DNA of 64,000 nucleotides, taken from Fragum whitleyi (lineage: Eukaryota > Mollusca > Bivalvia > Cardiida > Cardiidae). The stretch spans positions 43,248,796 through 43,312,795 of the forward strand of contig OX411551.1 in NCBI GenBank assembly GCA_948146395.1, in the 5' to 3' direction. A program made the translations under genes and the position numbers. Shown piece by piece: positions 22,728 through 33,312 of the stretch. The notes beneath the pieces were generated by a model. It was not told the origin of the DNA, made no database searches, and saw only the letters and a list, made by a program, of their open reading frames with translations. Position 1 is the first letter of the stretch. Each line of letters begins with the position of its first letter.

Positions 22728-23766
22728 ACTAGAAAGCCATGAATGGCTTGTGTCGCTCCACATGCTTGAATTTATTGTCATAGCAAATCTAGGTTTTGAC
22801 TAGATTTTTAGATATTTTGGGTTCTACTGATGTTGAAATGATTTTCAAAGTTTCCACTATAATAACATATAGAGAAATGACCTCTGCCCATAAAAGACAT
22901 ATTTTTCATCAAATCACAATAATTTTTGGCTGCATGATAATAAATCATCCAAGGATCATACTAATGAAGTTTGATTGATATCCATCATTTACATTCTGAG
23001 AAAATGATTTTCAAAGTTTCCACTATATAACATTTAGAGAAATGACCTCCGTCCATAAAATACATATTTTTCATCCGATCACAATAATTTTTAGTAAACT
23101 GATATAGGATCACCCAAGAATCATTCATGTAAAATTTGGTTGATATCTATCCATTAGATTCTGAGAAAATGATTTTCAAAGTTTCCACTATATAACACAT
23201 AGAGAAATGACCTCCGCCCATAAAATACATATTTTTTCATCTGATCAAAAAAATTGTTGGTAGACTGATAAAGGGTCACCCTAAGATCTTTCATGTAAAA
23301 TTTGGTTGATATCTATAAGTAAGATTCTGAGAAAATGATTTTCAAAGTTTCCAGTATATAACATATAGAGAAATGACCTCCGCCCATAAAATACATATTT
23401 TTTCATCTGATCACAATAATTTTTGTAGACTGATCAAGGGTCACGCAAGGATCATTCATGTAAAATTTAATTGGTATCCATCGATTAGAACCTGAGAAAA
23501 GTCACTTTTTACCATATTTGGAAATTAGCCACGCCCATTAAATCCATGTTTTTCATTGGATCAAAATTTCTTGAACAACTTTGAAAGAGGGTCACCCAAG
23601 GATCATTCCTGTGAAGTTTGGTTGAAATCCATCCAGTAGTTTCTGAGGAGAAGATTTTTAAAGAAAAAGTTTACAACCGGGCGAATGGACGCATGTACGG
23701 ACGGACGCACGACGGACACAACGCCATGACAATAGCCCCAGTGGCTTTCAGCCAGTGGAGCTAAAA
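22728..23766 (+). mobile_element. Helitron-like tandem-core element, family E, copy 1
   Basis: The 5' end has the hairpin AAGCCATGAATGGCTT. Units of 165 bp start near 22836, 23001, 23166 and 23332, sharing AAAATGATTTTCAAAGTTTC and AAATGACCTCCGCCCATAAA. An ACGGACGGACGC tract follows, then the 3' hairpin CCAGTGGCTTTCAGCCAGTGG before AGCTAAAA. A short hairpin just upstream of CTAA is a Helitron-type 3' end. There is no Rep/helicase, so it is non-autonomous. Other copies: 29651-30865 (plus) and 59893-60735 (minus). Confidence 0.75.
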
Positions 23767-23792
23767 AACAAACAAAGGAATTAGTAACTCAC

Positions 23793-23855
23793 CTGATCTA
23801 ATCCTGTCCCCATGTCCACTGGCCCCAGATCTTTTAAGGACTTTCAGCTCACCAC
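23793..23855 (-). CDS. 63-bp internal exon of the minus-strand gene (exon C)
   Basis: On the minus strand a good acceptor (TTTGTTTCAACTTCAG) and a near-consensus donor (ATCAG|GTGAGTT) bound 63 bases. Two of the three frames stop. The third is open, entered with two bases of a codon, and gives GELKVLKRSGASGHGDRIRS. The large exon at 33313-35298 leaves exactly one base (G), so the join makes Gly-Gly and stays in frame. The exon exits one base into a codon. The peptide is not recognised. It lies 9.5 kb downstream of the large exon across an intron full of MITEs and SINEs. Two good splice sites and the phase fit make it a likely real exon. Confidence 0.72.
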
Positions 23856-23896
23856 CTGAAGTTGAAACAAATGAATTGTATTAATTATCTTTTTAA

Positions 23897-24060
23897 AATT
23901 TTGTACCGTCCCAAATTGAAAGAGGTTGCAGACAAAAAATGAAAAGTAGGTGCATTTTGAAAAGGAACAATCTTATGTGGTACAAAATATTGTAGGAAAA
24001 GAAGAAATTACAAGCTACAAGCAATTTCTTCTTTTTCCACAAGATTTTCTCAAGTTTAAA
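23897..24060. mobile_element. Diverged fragment of the piggyBac-like MITE family B
   Basis: Retains AAAATTTTGTACCGTCCCAA, GGTTGCAGAC and the central AGAAGAAATTAC...AAGCAATTTCTTCTTTTTCC foldback, but the TTAA ends are lost. Confidence 0.5.
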
Positions 24061-24209
24061 ATTACACAGGCTTTATGGAAAAACGTTAAACATTAGGTTT
24101 GTTCATTGATAAACTCTACTAGAAATGATATTAAATTATAATAAGAGAGGTATTACGAAACATGGAATTACAAGCACGAGATTAAGCTAAGGTCTTCCAG
24201 CACTCGGAT

Positions 24210-24531
24210 TACCATATTTCCTCTAATAATAGCACCCTTCCTAAAAGTATCACCCTTACATTTTTCACAAAGAAAATTACCTACTTCAAATGTCTAAATT
24301 ATGGGAACATTTTGAGACAGTTTCTCCTTAATTTGAGATGAAGTTCCTCTAATCAATCATATAAATGATTGTTTAGAGGACATTCACTTAGAATTAAAGG
24401 GAAAAGGGCCTTAAAGACACCAATTTTAATAATCTTTTAAACCAGAAAATGCATACTAAATAAAAGCTCCCTGACCTTATTATTTAAAGCTCCAGGGAGT
24501 GTTTATTAGGAGAATACGGTACAAAGTAAAA
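24210..24531. mobile_element. TIR element, TACCGTATT family, with central hairpin
   Basis: TACCATATTTCCTCTAATAA at the left is inverted at the right as GTTTATTAGGAGAATACGGTA. The centre is the hairpin CTAATCAATCAT with ATGATTGTTTAG. The copy at 55215-55522 shares the whole layout, including CTCCCTGACC and AGCTCCAGGGAG near the right end. No coding capacity. Confidence 0.7.
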
Positions 24532-24912
24532 TTGAGATACATGCACCAGTATTGTTCTTGTACCACAAGGATAATACATTTCCCAGTAATAGAGTCACCT
24601 GCCTAAGCTAATTTCCATTAATGACAATATTGCCCTTTGATTTTCCTAACCACATGACTCTAACTGTGTCGGCTAATTAGCAGCCATGTCAGGTACCAGG
24701 TCTATCAATTAGCAGCCACACTGGTTCCAGGCCTATTATCACACAAACACTCCCATAACTGCCTAGAAAACAGAGTACCAGACTAATTGAGCATTACTTA
24801 CTGTAACTAAATTCACACTTCATACATTTTGCACTTCTAATATCATTAATTCATTATGCCAGACATCTCTAGAAATTATTTATGGGATCCTTCACATTAT
24901 GACATATAGAAA

Positions 24913-25315
24913 TACCATAAATATTCCCATGCTCTAATAACACCCCACCCCCTATTTTGGAGGCTACCATTTTTAATGTGATTTTACAAAATCCTGGAGC
25001 TTTTAATCAAGGTCAAAACCTACAAAATCAAGGTGACTAAAAATTCAACAGAATTTTTATTCACCTTTTCCCCCAATCAAATGTTAAAATTTTGCGCAGA
25101 ATATGTTTATATTAGGCCATTTTTTCTCCAACTTAACAAAAAATATAATTTGATGGCTCAGCAGGAAATAGTTGTTTATACATGTTTATATATATAGACA
25201 GTTACAACTGTTTTGCACTTAGCCATCTATATGTAGTATGGCTTCAATGAAAGCCTATCCCTTTCTTAGATTGAAATTCTGTGATCGTAAACAATCTATT
25301 AGAGCTTTTACGGTA
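24913..25315. mobile_element. TIR element of the TACCGTA family, variant with GGCTCAGTG hairpin
   Basis: TACCATAAATATTCCC and GCTCTAATAACACC at the left face ATTAGAGCTTTTACGGTA at the right. The interior matches 13930-14812, and the foldback at 25151-25235 (GGCTCAGCAGGAAATAG with ACTGTTTTGCACTTAGCC) lies in the middle. Confidence 0.55.
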
Positions 25316-25702
25316 TAGCAAAATTGATAATTATTGTATAATTTTTCAGTGAGATAACTTACAGAGATTTCCGTCATAATTGGTTTGGGTTTTTTTTCAT
25401 AGATTTCATTTTACAATGGTCCTAAGAAGGTTGTGAGCAAAGGCAGATTAAAACTGTATCAAACAGTTTATCTCACTATCATTTTACATGAAATCTAAAT
25501 TTCTGGTAAAAATCATGCTTCCTCATGAAATTTGATGAGTCATGTATGCATGCAAGAAATGAGGAATATTTTTAGAAATTAATCAAGTCAATCAATAAGC
25601 TTGATGCAACAAGAATTGTCACAAAGCAGACTAATACCCCAACCAGCTTTTTGTCCTTGAAGAAGTTCTGTCAGTGCAGGGGATGTCTCATTTGTACGGG
25701 TT

Positions 25703-25949
25703 TTAACCCTTGTCATGCTGAACCCAGAATATTCCTGCCATGACAGGGGCTATAGATAAACATCAGCCTGCACATATGTGCAGTCTGATGTTAGTCAACA
25801 CCACATAATTCTCTCTTTCAATCCAGAAGTGTCAATAGATTTAGTTTTTCAAAGAAAAATTGTCCTACAGTTGGTCTTTAAAGTGCTTTTTGCCCTTTGA
25901 TTTTGATGCAAATTTTTAGCCAAAATTTATTCAGCATGACAAGGGTTAA
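25703..25949. mobile_element. TTAA-flanked MITE, family Q, copy 2
   Basis: TTAACCCTTGTCATGCTGAA and TTCAGCATGACAAGGGTTAA are inverted ends at TTAA. The interior CAGCCTGCACATATGTGCAG matches the copy at 2387-2633. Confidence 0.75.
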
Positions 25950-26090
25950 GAGATGCAGGTTAAGCGAGTCCGTGACTCTCAAATAAGTAGCCAGGACCTT
26001 CAAAGCTATCTGATGTGAGTCCCAAAAAACATGTAGGGACCAGCCTCAGAAAAGAATTGAAGACTGTCTTCAATTCTTTTCTAGAGTTGA
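25950..26090 (-). repeat. Partial family V repeat with 13-bp foldback
   Basis: Contains AAGAATTGAAGAC directly followed by its inverse GTCTTCAATTCTT, and upstream the GATGTGAGTCCC and TAGCCAGGACC segments shared with 15034-15430 and 50535-50885. Confidence 0.5.
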
Positions 26091-26334
26091 GTCGCAATTA
26101 GTAAATAATATCAAATAATTTCTTTACCTTGAACCAGCTGAAAGCTATAAATTCCTATAAAAACAATTTAAGTGCTTAAAAGAAATAAACTATATATCTT
26201 AAATAGGAACTCCCTAACATAAAGAAATGACCCCTAAGATCCAAATTATTGAGTCCTTCCAACCCCACTTTGTTGAAGTCAGATATAATACTGTTTGTGA
26301 CAATTTGATTAATAGTATGTGTTATCAAACAAGA

Positions 26335-26940
26335 TGTATGTGTTTTTGCAACGCAAATGCCCCCAAACATGGCAATTTCTTTAAGTTTTGACCTTGACAG
26401 AATGACCTTGTCCAGGGGTGTGGAATTCCCATGCCCGACTTGTCAGACTCGGGCTTTTGTACTTGAGGACAAGTAAATTTTTCTAAGCCACTTGTCCAAG
26501 GACAAGTAAATACCAGGGCAAATTTTGGAATGTTACTTAAAAGAATTAAGAGAGAAATCATCCAAATGTTCATATCATAGGGTAGAAAACATTGTTTTTA
26601 ATGAAGAAAATGCTGCATACCAGCATTTTCTTCATCAAAAGGCAATATTTTTTTCAAATTTTTCTATTTACTCTTTAGCGGACAAGTTCATTTTGATTCT
26701 GGAAGAGTAGAAAATCCACTTTTACTTGTGCAGGGACAAGTGGAGAAAACTCGTATTTCCACACCCCTGCCTTGTCACATGACCTTGACCTTGGTATCTG
26801 TAGATGCACATTATGTAGATCTTTCATCATGCCAAATATAAGCACTGTATCTTGAATAGCCTTGAAGTAGTTGGCAATAGTTTTTTGATTAAGTTTTGCA
26901 GACAGTCAGATAAACAGACAGACAACGGTAAAACAATATG
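26335..26940 (+). mobile_element. Pearl-like family A element, truncated and split by a MITE
   Basis: Starts AAGATGTATGTGTTTTTGCA as in the copy at 3739. It has a single core (GACCTTGACAGAATGACC... to ATTGGCAATAG) and a short ACAGACAGACAAC tract, and then passes into a SINE instead of its hairpin end. The family D element 26413-26769 sits within the core, dating D after A. Confidence 0.65.
26413..26769. mobile_element. hAT-like MITE family D, intact copy with target duplication
   Basis: Ends CAGGGGTGTGGAATTCCC and GTATTTCCACACCCCTG are inverted. The 7-base CCTTGTC flanks both sides (26406-26412 and 26770-26776), consistent with a hAT-type duplication, which is normally 8 bp. The centre has AATGAAGAAAATGCTG with CAGCATTTTCTTCAT. 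The host sequence is recognisable because the family A core resumes after it. No transposase is present. Confidence 0.75.
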
Positions 26941-27190
26941 CTGCTTTTAACAATCTTTCTGTTATAATGTGGCAGCATGAGCACCTAACAATGGACTCTT
27001 TGTGTTTCTAACACCAGTATTACCATAATACATCCTTTCCCAGCCTCAGGCTGCTATCCAACATAGGTCTACGATTATCAACCCCTTGGTGGGAGACAAA
27101 TAGTCAAAAAGAATGAGTGCTGCTTTCAAGGATCAAACCCGGGACCTCTAGATTGACAGTCTGATGCGCTAACAATTGCACTAGGACAGT
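26940..27190 (-). mobile_element. tRNA-derived SINE (family S1)
   Basis: Matches 3236-3513 along the body. The head on the minus strand keeps GGTTTGATCC (box B with one change) and a weak box A. Its tail end abuts the truncated family A element. Confidence 0.65.
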
Positions 27191-27219
27191 GCCCCTTTAA
27201 CCCACTAGAACATAATATT

Positions 27220-27300
27220 TGATGGCTCAGCGCGAAACAGTTGTATCTGCCTATAAATGTATAGGCAGTTACAACTGTTTGGCACTGACCCATCTATATA
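27220..27300. repeat. GGCTCAGTG-type hairpin repeat
   Basis: GATGGCTCAGCGCGAAACAG and CTGTTTGGCACTGACCCATC form the stem, with GTATCTGCCTATA and TATAGGCAGTTAC as the inner pair. Confidence 0.7.
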
Positions 27301-27535
27301 ATATTGCTTTTGTTCAGCCAACACTATGAAAATAATACCAATCTTTTTCTCAAAAGCAAGTCAAGATATCATTTGGCTAGAGACAAATATTTGGAAACAT
27401 GGTTTGTATTTTAATGATGTTACCAGACATTTCTGAAGGCCGAGTATGAAGTCAACACATGTTTTTCCCAGGAAACAAGCTAATCCCTTGTTTCCCAAAA
27501 ATGAAATATTCAGACTACAGAGATTCAGCACATGA

Positions 27536-27640
27536 TAATTTAGCCTTAAAACTGATTTTAGAAACACTGAAATATGGACACTTGTCTTTATTTAAATCAT
27601 CATTTTTTTTCTAAAATCAGTCTTTAAGGCTAAATTTTCA
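27536..27640. repeat. Inverted repeat, about 33-bp arms, 40-nt spacer
   Basis: ATGATAATTTAGCCTTAAAA and CTGATTTTAGAAA are mirrored by TTTCTAAAATCAG and TCTTTAAGGCTAAATTTTCAT. No second copy is seen in this window. It could be a MITE or a local foldback. Confidence 0.7.
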
Positions 27641-28094
27641 TGAGCTCCGCGTTCACTACACAGACGACTTCCCTTTTGAGAATGTGTTTTAATTTATTCA
27701 TTTTTTAAGTTGAATCTAATAATTCCAAAGTTTGCTTCCTGGTCACCTGAAGGGCACTAGACTCATGAACTACCCAGGGGACACAGCCCCCTACTCCTAC
27801 TTCTTAATTTTGGAATCTTTAGCTTTTTTTTTTTTAGAAAACCGAAGGTATTATGATCATCTTGGCGTCATTAGTCTTGGCCTTGATGTTAGTGTGGTCA
27901 TATTTCTGTTGTTATTGAAGATATCTTCATGAAACTTCTTCACCATCACAAGAGCTATCCAGACTATCAAAATGGATACATTTGGAAGCATTTTTTTAAC
28001 ATTTACACCCGTCTTTTTGACTTAGATTTTTTGCAATATCCAGCATCTGCAGTTAACCTTTGCACCCATAGGCGGTGCTCTTGTTTCGAACTTG

Positions 28095-28342
28095 GAGTTT
28101 AGTGCCCTTTAAACAATCTTTTAGAAACACCAAAGCAGCTGGGGCACCTATAAATGGATTCCTGCACACCAGTACTACCATTACATCCTTTTCTAGCCTC
28201 AAGCTGCTATCCCATATAGGTCTTTGATTATCAACCCATTGGTAGAAGACAAATAGTGGAAGAGGATGAGTATCTTAGGTCGGGAATCAAACCTGGGACC
28301 TTTAGAGTGATAGTCAACATGCTACCACTGGTCTATGGCGCC
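28095..28342 (-). mobile_element. tRNA-derived SINE (family S1)
   Basis: Body as in the copy at 3236-3513 (AATGGATTCCTG, AGCTGCTATCCCATATAGG). The head shows GGTTTGATTCCCG and a decayed box A. Confidence 0.65.
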
Positions 28343-28761
28343 TTTTTCATTTTCATTGCAGTCAAAATATATAAGCATTCAATTTTGAGGACAGAATTCG
28401 GGTTGCATGCCAGCAAATCGGAGACCTGAGTGACATATGGGCACCTTCCTCTTTAATCCAGAAACTACATCAGATGTTTTGAAGATGAAGACCAGGTCCC
28501 ATGATTTTTGGAGGAAATCACCAGCATTTGTTGCTCTTACACAAGGCCTTTGGCCCCACTATAATTTAATCATATAAACAAGAATACAAAATATCATAAC
28601 TCTTGCAATTTATGGCTTTAATTACCTTGTCACGGCAAGCAAGTTACTCTTCTCAATGAGCAAGTGCTTTTGTCATACATTTAATTTATCATTTACGGTA
28701 AGCTTCTACATGAAAAGTTTGGATAGAAAACCACAGAAAAGGAAACATGGTAGATCATTAA

Positions 28762-28842
28762 TTGATGTCTCAGCACAAAACAGTTGTAACTGCCTATAAA
28801 CAAATAGGCAGTTACAATTGTTTCACGTTGAGCCGTCAAACT
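28762..28842. repeat. GGCTCAGTG-type hairpin repeat
   Basis: GATGTCTCAGCACAAAACAG with CTGTTTCACGTTGAGCCGTC, and the inner pair TTGTAACTGCCTAT with ATAGGCAGTTACAA. Confidence 0.7.
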
Positions 28843-29302
28843 TACGTCTTGAGATTGTCAAGCACTCAGAATCAAAACTGACATACAAAAAATTACCAAC
28901 CCTATATCAAAACCAGTTCTACTGTATATTTTGAAAGGAATTACTACAATAATTTTCCTTTTCAATTACTATTAAACCACGCCTTGAACCATAAAATTAC
29001 GATTGTATAAGGCCAATGTCAATACCTTATATTCAGGTCAAACATCAGTCTGTCAGCAACAACCTGTTCAAATCGTAAAATCCAATATCATATCCCGCCA
29101 GAACAAGTAACACATTTATAACACAAAATCTATCAACAAAACAGATATTTTTTCAATAACACACAAAATTTCAACACCCACAAATTAATCTGAAGTGAAC
29201 AGACTGTTAATTTAACAAGAAAAGGGCAAGGTTTGTTTATATCAACACACAGAAGGAAGTTAACAATCGTTTAATCAATGAGAAGAGCACATGCCACAAA
29301 AA

Positions 29303-31007
29303 CAGTCGACCAGTCAATAATTACGCCAGCATCCTCTAGAGCTTCAGTGAGTCACATTGGAGTTCAGAGGTAAACATACTGTACACAGTTTATTAAGAGC
29401 AATAGAAAAATCTATACTGAATGGGATATTTAAATAGATCCACCAAGATTGCGCAATACTGTTTGAACTATCTTTAGCTGAGTGATGGTTTAACAAAAAT
29501 ACCATTGACTTTCAAGTACTGTATTTATCCTCATTATTTAATTAATCAACGAGAAGAGGACATCATCGGTGGGAAACTAAAACCTAGTAACTTACTTTTT
29601 TCCAGCTGTACTTACAATGTTTTGAAATAACAGCATAGAAATGCCACAACTAGAAAGCCATGAATGGCTTGAGTCGCTCCACAGGCTTGAAATTCTTGTA
29701 AAAGCAAATAAATGTTTTGACTAGATTTTTAGATATTTGGGGTTCTACTGATTTTGAAAATGATTTTCAAAGTTTCAACTATATAACAGATAGAGAAATG
29801 ACCTCTGCTATTAAAAGACATATTTTTCATCAAATCAAAATAATTTTTGACTGCATGTAAATGGGTCACCCAAAGATCATACCAAAAATGTTTGATTGAT
29901 ATCCATCATTTACATTCTGAGAAAATGTTTTTCATAGTTTCCACTATTTAACATATTGAGAATTGACCTCCACCCATAAAATGTATATTTTTCATCCAAT
30001 CAAAATAATTTTTGGTACACTGATAAAGGGTCACTCAAGTATCATTCCAGTGAAATTTAATTGATATCCAAAAATCAAATTCTGAGAAAATGATTTTCAA
30101 AGTTTCCACTATATAACATATAGAGAAATGACCTCTGCCCATAAAATGCATATTTTTCATCCAAAAACAATGATTTTTTGTCAATTGATAAAGTGTTACT
30201 CAAGGATCATTCAAGTGAAATTTGGTTGATATCCATCAGTTACATCCTGAGAAAATGATTTTCAAAGTTTCCACTATATAACATATAGAGAAATGACCTC
30301 CGCCCATAAAATACATATTTTTCATCCAATCACAATGATTTTTTGTAGACTGATAAAGGGTCACTCAAGGATCATTCAAGTGAAATTTGGTTGATATCCA
30401 TCAATTAGATTAAGAGAAAATGATTTTCAAAGTTTCCACTATATAACATATAGAGAAATGACCTCCGCCCATAAAATGCATATTTTCCATCCGATCACAA
30501 TGATTTTTTGTAGACTGATAAAGGGTCACCCAAGGATTATTCATGTAAAATTTAATTTGTATCCATTGATTAGAATCTGAGAAAACTCACTTTTTACCAT
30601 ATTTGGAAATAAGCCACACCCATTTAATCCATGTTTTTCATTGGATCAAAATTTCTTGAACAACTTTGAAAGAGAGTCACCCAAGGATCATTCCTGTGAA
30701 GTTTGGTTGAAATCCATCCAGTAGTTTCTGAGGAGAAGATTTTTAAAGAAAAGTTTACGACCGGACGCACGCACGCATGCACGCACGCACGCACGGACGG
30801 ACGGACGCACGACGGACACAACGCCATGACAATAGCCCCAGTGGCTTTCAGCCAGTGGAGCTAAAAACAGTCAACCAGTCAATAATTACGCCAGCATCCT
30901 CTAGAGCTTCAGTGAGTCACATTGGAGTTCAAAGGTAAACATACTGTACAAGGTTTATTAAGAATAACAGAAAATATCTATACTGCATGGAATATTTAAG
31001 TTAATCT
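29303..31007 (+). repeat. Direct repeat of about 140 bp flanking a Helitron-like element
   Basis: 29303-29440 and 30867-31007 match closely. Both start ACAGTC(G/A)ACCAGTCAATAA and share CCAGCATCCTCTAGAGCTTC and TGGAGTTCA(G/A)AGGTAAAC. The second copy starts exactly where element E ends (after CTAAAA). This is not a target duplication, because the first copy is separated from the left end of E by about 200 bases of other sequence. Confidence 0.7.
29651..30865 (+). mobile_element. Helitron-like tandem-core element, family E, copy 2
   Basis: The 5' hairpin AAGCCATGAATGGCTT is followed by about five units of 165 bp, then an ACGCACGCACGGACGG tract and the 3' hairpin CCAGTGGCTTTCAGCCAGTGG before AGCTAAAA. 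It has more core units than copy 1, so the array length varies between insertions. Confidence 0.75.
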
Positions 31008-31277
31008 GCCAAGATAATAAGGTAAAATATGGATTTAATCAGCTCATTTACATTTTATACTTCCATCAGCATGAAAAGTTGAAAAGTTTACACCATCTCT
31101 TTGTATTGATATCATTGAAAGCACCGAATTTACTCTAATAAACGCTCCCTCTTTAGAATAAATTTATTAAGAGATTCTTATTTCAAATGATTAAAGATTG
31201 CACATTGCCTGTAAGATTAATTTATTCTTAACTAACTTTTAAATGATTGTTTAGACGAAATTAGTCTAAATTGAAAA

Positions 31278-31712
31278 ACAAGATGGCCGTAGTGGCCCTT
31301 GATCGCTCACCTGAGGGAACTGTCCAAAACACATTTAAAGCAGGTTTTGAAAGGTTTTATTTGCTTATTTTCAGGCAAAAAATCTGACTTCCAGAGCGTG
31401 TACAAGGCTTTTCTAAGATTTGATCCAGTGACCTAGTTTTTGACCCCATTTGACCAAATTTTGAACTTGTCTAAGATTTAATCAAGACAATCATTTTGAC
31501 TAATTTTCAGGTTGGTCAGGCAAATAATGTGACCTCCAGAGTACATACAAGGTTTTTCTAAGATTTGAACCCCTGACCTAGTTTTTGACCCCACTTGACC
31601 CACTTTTGAACTTGTCTGAGATTTTATCAAGACAATTATTTTAAATTTCAGGTTGATCGGGGAAAAAAAGTGTGAACTCGAGTGCATAAAAGGTTTTTAT
31701 GAGCCAAAAAGG
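31278..31712 (+). mobile_element. Tandem-core element, family N, 5' part
   Basis: Starts AACAAGATGGCCGTAGTGGC then CCTTGATCGCTCACCTGAG, a typical 5' end of this class. Two to three units of about 133 bp follow (GACCTAGTTTTTGACCCCA, AACTTGTCTAAGATTT). The 3' hairpin and microsatellite are missing, so it is truncated. Family M at 53440-54146 ends with the complementary CTCAGGTGAGCTAA. Confidence 0.6.
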
Positions 31713-31849
31713 GGGATGGGGGAGGAAAAAGACATCAGTTTGCTAGATATTTTGCTTAAAAAATTGAGTACATAAACAATGTAAAGTTCCTTGTGCATAT
31801 TGTTTTGTTTAGGTCAAAGGAATGTTTATTAAAAATACCGTATCATTTT

Positions 31850-32122
31850 GTTTGTTTGAATGGGGTTTTCCATAGCTTACAACTATCTTTCAGTTATTTC
31901 GTGGTGGCTGGAGCACCTTACAATGGATTTCTGGTATTTCTCCCACCAGTTATTCCATAACATCCTTCCCTAGCCTCCAACTGCTATTTCACATAGGTCT
32001 ACGATTATCAACCCATTGGTGAAAGAAAAATAGCGGGAAAGAATGAGTGCTGCCGTCGGGGATCCAAACCAACACCTCTAAATTGACAGTCCAACACACT
32101 ACCAACTGCACTACGACAACGG
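31850..32122 (-). mobile_element. tRNA-derived SINE (family S1)
   Basis: Tail TTTGTTTGTTTGAATGGGGT at the left, body as in other copies, and head on the minus strand with GCAGTTGGTAGTGTG (box A) and GGTTTGGATCC (changed box B). Confidence 0.7.
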
Positions 32123-32257
32123 CTAAATAAAGTATAATTAAACATGAATATATTGAAACATGGTCAAGACCCAGTAAAGCAGCTACAGTGCAGAAAATGA
32201 AATCAATAACAAGAAAGTTTGAGTTATGCAGTATACTGGTCACATGATCATGTCATT

Positions 32258-32335
32258 GGCTCAGTACAAAACAGTTGTTACTGCCTTAAAACATATAGGC
32301 AGTTACAACTGTTTCACACTGAGCCATCGATGTAT
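32258..32335. repeat. GGCTCAGTG-type hairpin repeat
   Basis: TTGGCTCAGTACAAAACAGT and CTGTTTCACACTGAGCCATC form the stem, with the GTTACTGCC and GGCAGTTAC inner pair. Confidence 0.75.
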
Positions 32336-32487
32336 GGTATATGGCTTCTCAAATTTAAGTGATGACAAAATATACTAGATATGTCCAGGCTTCTGCATCA
32401 ATAAGCCAGGGACATGTTTTTTTTGTCTTTGTTTCCAAGCAATTTTCAATTTTTTTTTGTTTTCATTAAATCATTGGTGCTTATTTC

Positions 32488-32681
32488 TAGACTCCGACCA
32501 GCCTGTGCATCTGCATAGTCTGACCATAGTCTTCACTATGTGTTAAGTAGATAGATAAGGTCTCAAAGTATCTTTAGACCATCAGACGAACTTTATATCT
32601 ACAGTATGTGCCTGTCTACCCTACTCAGTGTTTGCACCTTAAAAACATTTCAAAATGTTGTAAATGTCACACACAGGCTCA
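32488..32681. mobile_element. TIR element family R, truncated
   Basis: Keeps the right end TGTAAATGTCACACACAGGCTCA and the interior TAGATAGATAAGGTCTCAAAG. The left end is replaced by other sequence. Confidence 0.6.
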
Positions 32682-32700
32682 TATAGTCAAAGGGCAATGA

Positions 32701-32815
32701 CACCAACCATTTACTCTCCAAAATGCCAATGCATACTAAAGCTCAACACCAACCATTTACTCTCCAAAATGCCAGTGCATACTTAAGCTCAACACCAACC
32801 ATTTACCCTAAAAAA
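32701..32815 (+). repeat. Short tandem repeat, 46-bp unit, 2.5 copies
   Basis: CACCAACCATTTACTCTCC recurs at 32701, 32747 and 32793, with CCAAAATGCCA(A/G)TGCATAC between. Two differences in the overlapping parts mark it as fairly recent. Confidence 0.8.
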
Positions 32816-33312
32816 AGCTCCAACATACAAAAGTTCCACTTCTAACTTTTTACAAATCAGTGATGCTGTTAACCCTTAGATTAAACAATGTGATTTCTGC
32901 TATTATCATTATTCCTACTCATACAGAATAATTCAATAATCTTTGCTTAGTTGATTAGTAATCTATTTATTCTAAAAATTTATATCAGCATTTCCAAAGT
33001 TATGACAGTCAAAATCTTTAGGTAGAAAAATTGTGGACTGATGCACATCTTTTCTAAATTTCTTTTCTATAAGTATAAAAGAATTAAATCCCATGTTGTG
33101 GGTACCCATTCCTATTGTTAAAACAAGGATTCCAACGAGTACCCTTAATTTAGGAGTTGTGCAAGCATTATAATACAACTAAAATAAATCTAAAATGCTC
33201 CCTTAATCTGCAGCTAATCTAATCTTTTGTCTAAAAGGAATCAGAATGGATGCATTAAGTTGAATAAAATTATCAGAAATTCAAAATGTTTGCTTTGATA
33301 AAGTAAACTTAC

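Noticed and set aside
25363..25421. 59-bp minus-strand segment with a good acceptor (CTCACAACCTTCTTAG) and donor (CTCT|GTAAGT)
   Set aside because: All three frames contain a stop, so it cannot be an ordinary internal coding exon. It could be a poison or non-coding exon, but nothing else supports that.
26126..26138. 10-bp microexon between CTTTCAG and GTAAAG on the minus strand
   Set aside because: Too short to distinguish from chance and not in a phase that helps the gene model.
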